A stretch of DNA of 64,000 bases from an uncultured Clostridia bacterium (GTDB taxonomy: Bacteria; Bacillota; Clostridia; TANB77; UBA1234): positions 62,001-126,000 of the forward strand of contig CAKPEV010000005.1 in the NCBI GenBank assembly GCA_934149405.1. The letters are read 5' to 3'. Below, in pieces: positions 9,768-18,559 of the stretch (positions are counted from its first letter, which is position 1; every line of letters starts with the position of its first letter). The notes below the pieces were generated by a model, which saw only the letters and a program-made list of their open reading frames with translations, made no database searches and was not told the DNA's origin. Position numbers and translations under genes: made by a program.

Positions 9768-10925
9768 TTAGCTGTAAATATTCTGAGCGAGTGAATAATT
9801 CGTATAGCTCATATTGTCGGTGATGTCTTCAATAACACGTAAAAACTGCGGGATTTCCATCTTTGGACCTTTATCCGTTGGCTGAATTTTTAAAATCGCC
9901 CTATCACTCCAAAAAGGAAAAACATCGAGTTCATAGTACATGTTATTCCAAATGAAGCAATAGCGAGTCTTAGAAATCTGCTTTAGTCTAGTGTCTGCCT
10001 GGCTTATAAGAGTTGTATACTCTTTTGCCGAAAGCATCCTTTCGACTTCGATTCGGTCATAACCATTAAAGTGTCTCTTTTCGGTGTAGTAGAATGCGAA
10101 GTTGCCAAAAGAGCCTCTTTGAATAATGCTTCGTTCATTAGAATTGTCTTTATTCAAGAGATATGTTCTAATGATATCAACTTTGCTCGAGTTGAATTCA
10201 TTTTGAAGTTTATCAAGGTCCGGCATTTCAACCAAGTATTTTTTGTAAATGTCAATCGGAATCGGTACACCAAGCAAAGAGTACACACCATCCATCACTC
10301 TGTCCATCTTCTTTTTGAAGCTAGTACTATTGTCGATAACTTTCTTACGTGGATGATTCATCCAAGCGTGAAGTGTGCTCTCATCCAAAGCTCTTGCTTC
10401 TTCAGGTGTTTCTTTGCGAGCTTTGTTAGTAGACAAGTTATAGTACTTTTCAGCACCATTTGCCGCTGTTACAAGATGTATAACGCCATCGTAGCTTGAT
10501 TTCGCTTCTGCTTCTGTCGTTCCAAGCTCATCAAGGATTTGATTGAAACGTTCAGAATCTATATATGCAGCCCCATCAATAAGTCCACGGTCGCAAATAA
10601 CAACAATACGGTCATGATTTGTTTTCTGAATTGCATCTTCTATTGTGCTTTCAGAAACCACCTGGTTAAATGCTATGTACGACTGAAAATCATACAGGTC
10701 AACAGGTTTAACTCCAGGTGTCATTTCAAGAGAAATACCGGAGTTGATAATCCTAGTAGCAGCTTCATCGACAAGATAAACTTTGTACCCTTTAAGTGAA
10801 AGTTCGCGAGCGATTTTGGAGAGTGCTGTTGTTTTTCCCGAGCAAGGTCCCCCAGTTAATACAAGCCAGTGAACTTCCTTTTCTGGGCCATAGTCGTGTC
10901 CTCGCCGTGGTCGCGGAATAATCAT
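9768..10925 (-). CDS. AAA_28-type P-loop ATPase with C-terminal CYTH-like domain
   Basis: 385 aa. Residues 20-190 are a kinase-like P-loop domain: Walker A GGPCSGKTT near residue 26, VDEAATR, and VICDRGLIDGAAY as the Walker B-like segment. Residues 240-375 have the alternating charged strands of a CYTH/triphosphate-tunnel fold (YTEKRHFNGYDRIEVER, TRLKQISKTRYCF). This pairing is known from proteins related to animal TTD14; the bacterial function is unknown, and NTP, polyphosphate or nucleotide binding is only inferred. The gene is GC-richer than its neighbours, stands alone with its own promoter and terminator, and carries an in-frame CGG (codon 7), unlike ordinary genes here. Likely acquired. 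Confidence 0.8.
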   Translation of the reverse strand: MIIPRPRRGHDYGPEKEVHWLVLTGGPCSGKTTALSKIARELSLKGYKVYLVDEAATRIINSGISLEMTPGVKPVDLYDFQSYIAFNQVVSESTIEDAIQKTNHDRIVVICDRGLIDGAAYIDSERFNQILDELGTTEAEAKSSYDGVIHLVTAANGAEKYYNLSTNKARKETPEEARALDESTLHAWMNHPRKKVIDNSTSFKKKMDRVMDGVYSLLGVPIPIDIYKKYLVEMPDLDKLQNEFNSSKVDIIRTYLLNKDNSNERSIIQRGSFGNFAFYYTEKRHFNGYDRIEVERMLSAKEYTTLISQADTRLKQISKTRYCFIWNNMYYELDVFPFWSDRAILKIQPTDKGPKMEIPQFLRVIEDITDNMSYTNYSLAQNIYS

Positions 10926-10963
10926 ATTGCTTCCTCCTAATAATATTTAAAATTTTCAAGCAG

Positions 10964-10993
10964 ATTATACAACCGCATTATGTAGATTGTCAA
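10964..10993 (-). promoter_or_regulatory. Promoter of the P-loop/CYTH-like gene
   Basis: TTGACA (10993-10988), 18 bp, TATAAT (10969-10964) on the minus strand, followed by AGGAGGAAGCAAT-ATG. Confidence 0.8.
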
Positions 10994-11002
10994 CCATTTT
11001 TA

Positions 11003-11031
11003 TTGATTATACTAAATTTGTAATATATAAT
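11003..11031 (+). promoter_or_regulatory. Promoter of the rluA-family gene
   Basis: TTGATT (11003-11008), 17 bp, TATAAT (11026-11031). The predicted start near 11037 leaves only a few bases before the ribosome site at 11041-11047. Confidence 0.75.
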
Positions 11032-11053
11032 ACCCGTATTAGAGGTGATTACA

Positions 11054-11917
11054 ATTAAACTAACATATACTGTTTTAAAAGAAGATGAGTGGAAAAAGGT
11101 TGGAAATATTTTAAGAGATAAGCTAAATGTTTCATCTAGATTGCTTAATAAATTAAAAATGAATGGCAAAATTTTAGTAAATAGAACAAGTGTTTTTTCG
11201 AGCTATATCGTCCACTTAAATGATGAAATAGAAGTAAATATCGACTTTGAAGAAGAAGATAATATTCTTCCACAGCAAATGGATTTAGAGATACTATATG
11301 AAGATGAATACTTTTTGGCAATAAATAAGCCGTTTGGAACAGTTGTTCATCCCTCTTCATATCATCCAAATAATACACTTGCAAATGGTGTTAAATATTA
11401 TTTGAATAATAAAAAGAAAATCCGTGCAATCAATCGATTAGACAGAGATACTTCTGGTATCGTCTTATTTGCCAAAAATGAATATATTCAAGAATTGATG
11501 ATAAAAGACAAAACTATCAATAAAGAATACTTCGCAATAGTACTTGGCAAATTAGAAAATACAAAAGGAACTATAAATGCTCCAATTGCCAGAAAATGTG
11601 GAAGTATAATGGAGCGAGAAATAAATGAAGAGGGACAATCTGCCATTACCCATTATGAAGTTGTTAAATTTATAAAAGAAAAAGACATCTCTCTCCTACA
11701 CCTAAAATTAGAAACAGGTAGGACACATCAAATTCGCGTACATTTAGCTTATATTGGACATTCTATTTTAGGTGACACATTATATGGATTAGAAACAAAT
11801 TTGATAACTAGACAAGCTCTGCACGCTTACAAGATGACATTTATTCATCCTATATCTAATGTAAAAGTTGAAATTATATCTCCTATTCCAAATGACATGG
11901 AACAAATATTAAAATAG
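11054..11917 (+). CDS. RluA-family pseudouridine synthase, probable ATT start
   Basis: About 287 aa. An N-terminal S4-like RNA-binding segment (residues 15-75) precedes the synthase domain with the catalytic motif INRLDRDTSGIVLF and the ETGRTHQIRVHLA motif. It should convert uridine to pseudouridine in rRNA or tRNA; the target site is not predictable. No ATG is available. The in-frame GTG at 11045 sits inside the ribosome site AGAGGTG, so ATT at 11054, six bases downstream of that site, is the likelier start and gives the usual MKLTYTV-type N-terminus. CGT and CGA, but no CGG, are used for Arg. Confidence 0.9.
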   Translation: MKLTYTVLKEDEWKKVGNILRDKLNVSSRLLNKLKMNGKILVNRTSVFSSYIVHLNDEIEVNIDFEEEDNILPQQMDLEILYEDEYFLAINKPFGTVVHPSSYHPNNTLANGVKYYLNNKKKIRAINRLDRDTSGIVLFAKNEYIQELMIKDKTINKEYFAIVLGKLENTKGTINAPIARKCGSIMEREINEEGQSAITHYEVVKFIKEKDISLLHLKLETGRTHQIRVHLAYIGHSILGDTLYGLETNLITRQALHAYKMTFIHPISNVKVEIISPIPNDMEQILK

Positions 11918-11956
11918 TAAAAGCCCACTTGCATTTTATTTGTAAGCGGACTTTTA
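11918..11956. terminator. Bidirectional terminator between converging genes
   Basis: TAAAAGCCCACTTGC pairs with GTAAGCGGACTTTTA, with A and T tracts on both sides; it serves the rluA-family gene and the opposing secreted protein gene. Confidence 0.8.
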
Positions 11957-11965
11957 CTTAATATC

Positions 11966-14590
11966 TTATTTTATTAGTGATTCATATTGTTCCATAATTT
12001 TTTTACAAGCTTCATAATCTGACTGAGTATACGAAATTTCATTATTTTGGACATATACTTCTGAGCCATTAATGTAAGCTGTTTTAAACCTACCATAATT
12101 ACCACCAATTGCTTTATTATTTAAATAACAATAGAATGCACCAACACCTGGATCTGTAAAGCTTATATTTGCTTTTTCAAGTGTGCCTACAATCATAGCA
12201 GTCTGATAATAAGCCTCTGTCCATTCTTCCGCTATTTTATTCTCTTCTGCTGTCCAATTTTTTCTTTCTGTAGTACCACCATAAAGGGCAGTCAATACTC
12301 TAAGCCTTTCTTCTGTATCTATAATCGATGCTGGTATTTTTGCAATTTCCGATTTTAGATGTGCCACAGCTAGCTCTAGAGCAACATTTATGTTAGATAA
12401 AAGTTCTGGGTTCTTTGCAAGTATTTCTGGTGTAATTTCCATTTCTTCTCCATTAACTATTGCTGTAAACTTCTTATCACTTCCAAAATATCCTGCGAAA
12501 AAATTATTTAAGTCAGTATGATTTCCTTCATTCCATCTATTAACACAGGTTTTTACCCATGTTTCACCGAACCACATTGTACCATCTTCTGTATTTTCTC
12601 TTAGGAATGTACCTAATAAATATTCATATGGTATACCGCTTTTTTCACTTTTTGTCTTTAGCAAAGCTTTAATATCTTCATCTACATATCCTTCTCCATC
12701 TTTATAATCAGAATAGTTTTTAATTACTTTAGCGTAAGTTGATCTTTTTGCTTTTTTACACGAACAATACATCCAATAATAAAGATATGAATCTTCCGGT
12801 ATATTATATTTAATTTTTTCCTCTCGAGTTAATGCAACTGGAGTATCATAAACATGCGTATGTAAAATAGATGTTAAAATTTCTTTTGTTTTTGTATACC
12901 CACAAGCACCACATTTACCATCAGTAAAGTTATGATCGTGTATGTTCATCTTTTTTCCACATGTAGCACATATTTCCCAATGTTGATTTTTATCTGCATC
13001 CCATCCTTTGTATTTACCAGACCAATTTTTTGCAACACATTTATGACTAGCTGATACTATAATATATCCACAAGTAGTACATTTACCATTCGTAACATTG
13101 TGATTGTGTATATTCATCTTCTTTCCACATATAGAGCATATTTCCCAATGTTGATTTTTATCTGCATCCCATCCTGCATATTTTCCAGACCAACTTTTTA
13201 CAATACATTTATGAGGAGTTGGTGTTGCAATCGATAGTACATATCCACAAGGTCCACACTTAGAAGGATCAATTTTTCCTTTTGAATGAGCAGTCTTATT
13301 ATATATTTTTGCACATATGCTACATTCTTGCCAGTGATACTTATCATCTGCTTCCCAACCGACATATGGTCCATATTTAGTAGTATGGTTTCCTTTATTC
13401 ACTATATTTTTTCCACAAACGGTACATTTTTTCCAATGCTGACTACCATTGCTATACCATTTATCATTAGCTTTTGCAGAACATACATGTTTAGGTATAG
13501 GTGTTGTGGTATCTTCTAAAGTCTTTGTATATCCACAAACCGAACAACGATTTCCACTGAATGAATGTGCTTCTGTTTTTTGAATTTGATTACATTTGGT
13601 ACATCTCTTTGCATGCAGTGTTGCTGAATATTGTCCCCAATCTCCTATATAATTACTACATAAGTGACCAGTTACTTTTGGTGTTGGTCTAGGCGTTACT
13701 TTTGGTGTTGATGTACTTACAGAAGCTTTAGCATATCCACAAACCGAACAGCGATTTCCACTGAATGAATGTGCTTCTGTTTTTTGAATTTGATTACATT
13801 TGGTACATCTCTTTGCATGCAGTGTTGCTGAATATTGTCCCCAATCTCCTATATAATTACTACATAAGTGACCAGTTACTTTTGGTGTTGGTCTAGGCGT
13901 TACTTTTGGTGTTGATGTACTTACAGAAGCTTTAGCATATCCACAAACCGAACAGCGATTTCCACTGAATGAATGTGCTTCTGTTTTTTGAATTTGATTA
14001 CATTTGGTACATCTCTTTGCATGCAGTGTTGCTGAATATTGTCCCCAATCTCCTATATAATTACTACATAAGTGACCAGTTACTTTTGGTGTTGGTGTAG
14101 GCGTTACTTTTGGTGTTGATGTACTTACAGAAGCTTTAGCATATCCACAAACTGAACAGCGATTTCCGTTGAATGAATGTGCTTCTGTTTTTTGAATTTG
14201 ATTACATTTGGTACACCTCTTTGCATGCAGTGTTGCTGAATATTGTCCCCAATCTCCTATATAATTACTACATAAGTGACCAGTTACTTTTGGTGTTGGT
14301 GTAGGCGTTACTTTTGGTGTTGATGTACTTACAGAAGCTTTAGCATATCCACAAACCATGCAACTATTTCCTGAAAATACATGAGACTCGGTTTTTTGAA
14401 TTTGATTACATACTGAACACCTATATGCATGTAAGCTTGATGTATATTGTCCCCAACTGCCTCCGGAACTAGAACATAAGTGTGAGGTTGAACCTCCTGT
14501 TACAGTAACCACTTTTGCAAAACTTATTGTTCCAATCGAAATGCATATACAGACAGTAATTAAAATAATAATAAATTTATTACAATTCAT
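11966..14590 (-). CDS. Large secreted CxxC-repeat protein
   Basis: 874 aa. A signal peptide covers residues 1-25 (hydrophobic core, then SFA). Five repeats of 68 residues follow, each with HLCSNY..GDWGQYSATLHA, CxxC, H and CSVCGYAK, joined by Thr/Pro linkers. Further modules with HWEICSICGKKM and CGACGY run to about residue 600. The last 270 residues form an unrelated, possibly enzymatic domain (GETWVKTCVNRWNEGNH, VLTALYGGTTERKNW) that I cannot assign; it may be a cell-wall-active domain. Cys pairs and His suggest zinc-binding knuckles outside the membrane. The ribosome site is AGGAGGGG. The gene is monocistronic. Confidence 0.8.
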   Translation of the reverse strand: MNCNKFIIILITVCICISIGTISFAKVVTVTGGSTSHLCSSSGGSWGQYTSSLHAYRCSVCNQIQKTESHVFSGNSCMVCGYAKASVSTSTPKVTPTPTPKVTGHLCSNYIGDWGQYSATLHAKRCTKCNQIQKTEAHSFNGNRCSVCGYAKASVSTSTPKVTPTPTPKVTGHLCSNYIGDWGQYSATLHAKRCTKCNQIQKTEAHSFSGNRCSVCGYAKASVSTSTPKVTPRPTPKVTGHLCSNYIGDWGQYSATLHAKRCTKCNQIQKTEAHSFSGNRCSVCGYAKASVSTSTPKVTPRPTPKVTGHLCSNYIGDWGQYSATLHAKRCTKCNQIQKTEAHSFSGNRCSVCGYTKTLEDTTTPIPKHVCSAKANDKWYSNGSQHWKKCTVCGKNIVNKGNHTTKYGPYVGWEADDKYHWQECSICAKIYNKTAHSKGKIDPSKCGPCGYVLSIATPTPHKCIVKSWSGKYAGWDADKNQHWEICSICGKKMNIHNHNVTNGKCTTCGYIIVSASHKCVAKNWSGKYKGWDADKNQHWEICATCGKKMNIHDHNFTDGKCGACGYTKTKEILTSILHTHVYDTPVALTREEKIKYNIPEDSYLYYWMYCSCKKAKRSTYAKVIKNYSDYKDGEGYVDEDIKALLKTKSEKSGIPYEYLLGTFLRENTEDGTMWFGETWVKTCVNRWNEGNHTDLNNFFAGYFGSDKKFTAIVNGEEMEITPEILAKNPELLSNINVALELAVAHLKSEIAKIPASIIDTEERLRVLTALYGGTTERKNWTAEENKIAEEWTEAYYQTAMIVGTLEKANISFTDPGVGAFYCYLNNKAIGGNYGRFKTAYINGSEVYVQNNEISYTQSDYEACKKIMEQYESLIK
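13542..14357 (-). repeat. Four tandem 204-bp coding repeats
   Basis: Units begin at 13542, 13746, 13950 and 14154 and are almost identical at DNA level, differing by a few bases (for example PRP versus PTP in the linker). A fifth, diverged copy continues from 14358. The period of 68 codons preserves frame, so copy number could change by slippage without breaking the protein. Confidence 0.95.
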
Positions 14591-14784
14591 ATAATCCCCT
14601 CCTACTACTTAATATGTAAGTAGTCTAACAAAATCGTTGAATATTGTTCCAAACTAACTTATGCAATAAAAACATAAATGTGCGGTCAATAATGTAATTG
14701 TATGTGAAAAATTATTCACCATTAGGTATATTATACCATAATAAGTACACATAATCAACGATTTAAGGAGGATTCCTCATACTG

Positions 14785-14813
14785 TTTACAAATTATGCAA
14801 ATTATGGTATAAT
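14785..14813 (+). promoter_or_regulatory. Promoter of the lipoprotein gene
   Basis: TTTACA (14785-14790), 17 bp, TATAAT (14808-14813), with TGG before the -10 forming an extended -10. Confidence 0.75.
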
Positions 14814-14850
14814 TTGTGTATATCAACTACTTTTAAGGAGCTTGTTCATT

Positions 14851-15609
14851 ATGAAAAAGTTTTTCTTTGCATGTTTTACACTTGGACTCTTGGCAATACT
14901 ATCTTCTTGTACCAATTTGGCTACATGCAACAACATTGCATGTAAAGAGCAAGGAACGAATACAGAATCTTTCATCCAAGAAACAGAGATTGAAAAATTT
15001 ACACTGGAAACTGTAAAGACTACAGAAGCTTCTGAGACATCTTTTGATATTCCACACTATAGCGATGGAAAATTGAGACTTTATGAGGAAAATGTTCCGT
15101 ATATGGCGACTCGGTTTCCAAATTTTATTCAAGAAGGTGACATTCAAATTTATTATTCTGACAATGTTCCAAAGGAAATGTTAGATGATACAATTAGACT
15201 CATTGACTCTACCCCCGAAACTAAAGTAATTACTCAAATTTTCTTAGATACGGAGTACGATGAAAATATTGACTCTTCTAACAAGGCATATGCATTCGAT
15301 AGAAACATCATGTTTATTGTAGACTACGAAACCGATGGCTTTTGTTCTATGTTTGAAAGATACTTCTTTCACGAATTAGGACATTTGTTATTAGGTGAGT
15401 ATTGTTTTCTTAATAATATCTCTGTAGAAGAGTTATTTCCAAATTGGAAATGCTACTTCTCTGAAGATATCGATGAAGACTTTGCCGTTACCTACGAATA
15501 CTATATGTCTCTTCCTAAGATGCTTGATGTCTATGTAAAATATGACGACATTGGTTCTAATGTAGAAGCAATGGAAGAGTTGATTGCAACATTTGAAGAT
15601 TACGAATAA
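14851..15609 (+). CDS. Lipoprotein with zinc-peptidase motif HELGH
   Basis: 252 aa from ATG 14851, chosen because AAGGAG lies 10 bases before it. A lipoprotein signal ends in LAILSSC, with the lipidated Cys at residue 20. A Thr/Glu-rich linker follows, then a domain holding FFHELGHLLLGEYC, an HExxH zinc-metallopeptidase motif, near residue 175. A peptidase anchored outside the membrane is plausible; the substrate is unknown. It contains an in-frame CGG (15112-15114, ACT CGG TTT) read here as Arg, unlike most genes of the window, and stands alone between its own promoter and terminator. Confidence 0.75.
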   Translation: MKKFFFACFTLGLLAILSSCTNLATCNNIACKEQGTNTESFIQETEIEKFTLETVKTTEASETSFDIPHYSDGKLRLYEENVPYMATRFPNFIQEGDIQIYYSDNVPKEMLDDTIRLIDSTPETKVITQIFLDTEYDENIDSSNKAYAFDRNIMFIVDYETDGFCSMFERYFFHELGHLLLGEYCFLNNISVEELFPNWKCYFSEDIDEDFAVTYEYYMSLPKMLDVYVKYDDIGSNVEAMEELIATFEDYE

Positions 15610-15618
15610 TTTGAAAAT

Positions 15619-15649
15619 GAAAAAACTAGCCGATAAAGCTAGTTTTTTC
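15619..15649. terminator. Bidirectional terminator, lipoprotein gene and rnpB copy 1
   Basis: GAAAAAACTAGC and GCTAGTTTTTTC flank a 7-base loop. It ends the lipoprotein transcript and, on the minus strand, RNase P RNA copy 1. Confidence 0.85.
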
Positions 15650-15655
15650 ATATAT

Positions 15656-15988
15656 AAAGCAAATCTGTAAGCCGGGTTCTGTATTAGATAATCATTTATC
15701 TAGGACATATATCGCTATATGCCTCAAGCCGTACAATCAAAGGTCGACGAGCAGCCTTAATCCTTCGAAACGTTGCTCCAGGTGGGGTTTACATAGCTAG
15801 CATGTCTCCATGCTACTGGTAGGCTCTTACCCTGCCTTTCCATCCTTGCCAATAAAATTGGCGGTTTATTTCTGTTGCACTTTCCTTAGAGTTACCTCCA
15901 CCAGCCGTTAGCTGGCACCCTGCTCTATGGAGCTCGGACTTTCCTCTCGTGCCTCAAATGAGCACCAGCGATTATCTGACTTACTCCA
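15656..15988 (-). ncRNA. rnpB: RNase P RNA, copy 1
   Basis: The minus strand carries the universal RNase P RNA elements: GAGGAAAGTCCGAGCTCC near the 5' end, GGTAAGAGCCTACC and GGATTAAGGCTGCTCG in the core, and AACCCGGCTTACAG at the 3' end. The arrangement looks like the common bacterial A type. It is the catalytic RNA that matures tRNA 5' ends. It differs from the copy at 25116-25448 by one base inside the RNA (position 15714). Confidence 0.96.
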
Positions 15989-15994
15989 TCATCA

Positions 15995-16023
15995 ATTTTA
16001 AAACCATTTTTGGGTTATGTCAA
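15995..16023 (-). promoter_or_regulatory. Promoter of rnpB copy 1
   Basis: TTGACA (16023-16018), 17 bp, TAAAAT (16000-15995). It lies inside the duplicated segment, so both RNase P RNA copies carry it. Confidence 0.85.
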
Positions 16024-16060
16024 GAAATATATTCCGAAAAGGCTTTTCTTCCACCACCGT

Positions 16061-16091
16061 AAAAAAGAAGGGACTTTTTACAGTCCCCTTT
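16061..16091 (-). terminator. Terminator of the fatty-acid cluster (after birA)
   Basis: AAAGGGGACTG and CAGTCCC-like arms (GGGACTTTTTACAGTCCCC on the plus strand) followed by a T-rich run on the minus strand, just before the rnpB promoter. Confidence 0.75.
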
Positions 16092-16093
16092 AA

Positions 16094-16615
16094 CTAAAAA
16101 TTCAATTTTTCTATTTTATCATGTATAATGCTAATCAGCTCATCCTTATCTATTTCATATCCTAACTCATTTTTTAATGATGTAGCTATTTCTTTTATCT
16201 CATTATTAAAATTAGTTTGATTTGAATTTAAACCTATACCAATGATAAGATAATTTACTTTATTATTTATTATACTGCTTTCGCATAATATACCACAAAT
16301 TTTTTTACCATTGCAAAGAATATCATTAGGAAGTTTTATTTCAAAATTCAAATCAAATTTACTAGATAAAACATCATGTATTATCTTCCCTATCTTTATC
16401 GTAATGCCATCTAGCATTTTATAATCTTTAATATTTTTTATTAGAAAACTCATTAAAATATTTTGTCCCTCTTCACTATACCAATTACGACCATGAGTCC
16501 CTCTTCCATTTGTTTGATTATTAGCTATTATTAAAACATTTTCAATCTCATCTTTTACTATTCGTTTAGCATATTCATTTGTTGAATCAATAGTATCTAA
16601 AATAATTTTTGTCAT
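16094..16615 (-). CDS. birA: Biotin--[acetyl-CoA-carboxylase] ligase, catalytic domain only
   Basis: 173 aa from ATG 16615 (GAAAGGA ribosome site); the TTG at 16621 is too close to that site. It attaches biotin to AccB. The family motif GRGTHGRNW and the lysine motif EIKLPNDILCNGKKICGIL are present. It lacks both the N-terminal DNA-binding domain of bifunctional BirA and the C-terminal domain, so it probably does not act as the biotin repressor. It is last in the accDA-fabI-acpP operon, beside its substrate genes. Confidence 0.9.
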   Translation of the reverse strand: MTKIILDTIDSTNEYAKRIVKDEIENVLIIANNQTNGRGTHGRNWYSEEGQNILMSFLIKNIKDYKMLDGITIKIGKIIHDVLSSKFDLNFEIKLPNDILCNGKKICGILCESSIINNKVNYLIIGIGLNSNQTNFNNEIKEIATSLKNELGYEIDKDELISIIHDKIEKLNF

Positions 16616-16629
16616 AAACAATCCTTTCG

Positions 16630-16875
16630 TTAATTGTTCTTTGCTTTTTCTATATAGTCTATAACATCGCTAACTTTAACAAATTTTTCAGCTACTGAAT
16701 CATCGATTGATATATCAAATTCTTCTTCTAATGCCATTAGCATTTCTACTATATCTAATGAATCAAGTCCTAATTCATCTACGATTGATGTATCTTCTGT
16801 AATTACTTTTCCCTCTTCATCAATAGCCTCCATAACAACTTTCTTTACGCTTTCAAAAATCTCTTCTCTACTCAT
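16630..16875 (-). CDS. acpP: Acyl carrier protein
   Basis: 81 aa, acidic. The LGLDSLDIVEM motif carries the Ser (about residue 39) that receives phosphopantetheine. It carries growing acyl chains for FabD, FabF, FabG, FabZ and FabI, encoded in the same cluster. The ribosome site is AGGAGG. About 100 bp separates it from fabI. Confidence 0.97.
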   Translation of the reverse strand: MSREEIFESVKKVVMEAIDEEGKVITEDTSIVDELGLDSLDIVEMLMALEEEFDISIDDSVAEKFVKVSDVIDYIEKAKNN

Positions 16876-16976
16876 TTTTAAATCCTCCTATTTTTATTGT
16901 TTTATTTTTAGATGAGCAAAGCTCAACCTATGTACAAATTTATATTTTTTAAGATTACTACTTTACACATTAAAGC

Positions 16977-17744
16977 CTACATCCCCATGATGTTATATCC
17001 AGAATCTGCGTATATTGTTTGACCTGTTATACAAGCTGACATATTACTAAATAGAAATGTTGCTACATCTCCTACTTCATCAGCAGTTACATTTTTCTTT
17101 AATGCAGATTTTTCTTTCACTATATCAAGCATAGAATCGAAATCTTTAATGCCTTTTGCAGATAATGTTTTAATAGGACCTGCAGATATTGCATTTACTC
17201 TCATGCCTTCTTTTCCAAGATTATCCGCTAAATATCTCACACTACATTCAAGTGCCGCTTTAGCAACTCCCATTACATTATATCCAGTTATAACTTTTTC
17301 AGCACCAAAGTATGTTAAACAAACAATACTTGAATTCTCATTTAACATTTCTAAATTTTTAGTAACTCTACATGTAGATATTAATGTATAAGCACTTACA
17401 TCATTTGCATGTGCAAATCCATCTTTAGAGGTGTTTATAAAATCATTTCTCAAATCTTCTGTATTAGCATGCGCTATTGCATGTAAAATACCGTCTAACT
17501 TTCCAAAATCATTTTTTATTTCACCAAAAGCTCTTTCCAATTCTGTATCAATTGAAGCATCGCATTCATAAGCTTTTGAACCTTCAAATTCAGAAATTAA
17601 ACTTTCAATTTTATCTTTGTTTTCAATCCCCATATATGTAAATACAAGCTTTGCACCATTTCTATATGCAGATTTAGCTACACCATAAGCAATACTCCAT
17701 TTATTTCTAATACCCATTATTAAAATAACTTTATCCTTAAGCAT
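16977..17744 (-). CDS. fabI: Enoyl-ACP reductase FabI
   Basis: 255 aa short-chain dehydrogenase fold. It reduces trans-2-enoyl-ACP, the last step of each elongation cycle. FabI-specific features are the non-classical nucleotide site [16 protein letters not shown] and the Tyr...Tyr-x6-Lys active site ([20 protein letters not shown]). It overlaps accA by 8 bp. A FabI enzyme rather than FabK or FabL implies predicted triclosan-type sensitivity. Confidence 0.95.
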   Translation of the reverse strand: MLKDKVILIMGIRNKWSIAYGVAKSAYRNGAKLVFTYMGIENKDKIESLISEFEGSKAYECDASIDTELERAFGEIKNDFGKLDGILHAIAHANTEDLRNDFINTSKDGFAHANDVSAYTLISTCRVTKNLEMLNENSSIVCLTYFGAEKVITGYNVMGVAKAALECSVRYLADNLGKEGMRVNAISAGPIKTLSAKGIKDFDSMLDIVKEKSALKKNVTADEVGDVATFLFSNMSACITGQTIYADSGYNIMGM

Positions 17745-18525
17745 TTTTTTCCTCCTTTTCTTTAAATCCTTTTATACTTCTAAACTTCATATATCTTTCT
17801 TCAAGTAATGTTTCTACATCTAGTTTGCTAAGTTCATTAATAGAGCTAATAATATCTTCTTTTAAATTAGCATACACATCTCCCTCTTCTGAGATTACTT
17901 TATCTATGATGCCAAATTCATATAAATCCTCAGCTGTTAATTTCATACGCTCAGCAGCTTCCTTAGCTCTTGTAGAATCTTTCCAAAGTATACTTGCATA
18001 TCCTTCAGGTGATAGTATAGAATAAATTGCATTTTCAAGCATAAATATTTCATCACCTATACCAATCGCTAAGGCACCTCCACTTGAACCCTCACCAATT
18101 ACAACAACAATTATTGGAACTTTTAAATTAAACATTTCCATCAAATTATGCGCAATAGCTTCACCTTGACCACGTTCTTCTGCGCCAAGCCCTGGATAAG
18201 CTCCTTTTGTATCTATAAAAGTTATAATAGGTCTCTTAAACTTCTCGGCCTGTTTCATAAGTCTTAAAGCTTTTCTATAACCTTCGGGATTTGGCATGCC
18301 AAAATTTCTTTCAATGTTTTCTTTAACATTTCTTCCTCTTTGTTCTCCAATCACTGTAACACTCATATCATTTAACTTAGCAATTCCACACACAAAAGAT
18401 TTATCATCTGAAAAAGCTCTATCTCCATGAAGCTCTATAAAATCAGTAAATATATTTTCTATATATTCTATTGAGGATGGACGATTTAAGTCTCTTGCCT
18501 TTAATACTTTATCCCAAGTAGTCAT
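17737..18525 (-). CDS. accA: Acetyl-CoA carboxylase carboxyltransferase, alpha subunit
   Basis: 262 aa. With AccD it transfers the carboxyl group from carboxybiotin to acetyl-CoA, making malonyl-CoA. Crotonase-fold motifs are present: GTP-independent GDRAF near the N-terminus, [22 protein letters not shown] and [13 protein letters not shown]. It is shorter at the N-terminus than E. coli AccA, as usual in Firmicutes. Ribosome site AAGGAGAAC. It lies 34 bp after accD. Confidence 0.96.
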   Translation of the reverse strand: MTTWDKVLKARDLNRPSSIEYIENIFTDFIELHGDRAFSDDKSFVCGIAKLNDMSVTVIGEQRGRNVKENIERNFGMPNPEGYRKALRLMKQAEKFKRPIITFIDTKGAYPGLGAEERGQGEAIAHNLMEMFNLKVPIIVVVIGEGSSGGALAIGIGDEIFMLENAIYSILSPEGYASILWKDSTRAKEAAERMKLTAEDLYEFGIIDKVISEEGDVYANLKEDIISSINELSKLDVETLLEERYMKFRSIKGFKEKEEKNA

Positions 18526-18559
18526 CTAGTTCTCCTTTCAATCGTGTCAATAAGTCCGT

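Larger units (their letters stand above)
15656..16029. repeat. 374-bp direct repeat, left copy (whole rnpB unit)
   Basis: Matches 25116-25489 at a constant offset of 9460 with two differences (15714 G/A, 16013 G/A). It covers the promoter and complete RNase P RNA but not the terminator. It brackets the fatty-acid synthesis cluster. Confidence 0.97.

Noticed and set aside
13542..14357. 204-bp repeats as a CRISPR-like or mobile repeat
   Set aside because: They keep frame within one secreted protein and have no unique spacers.
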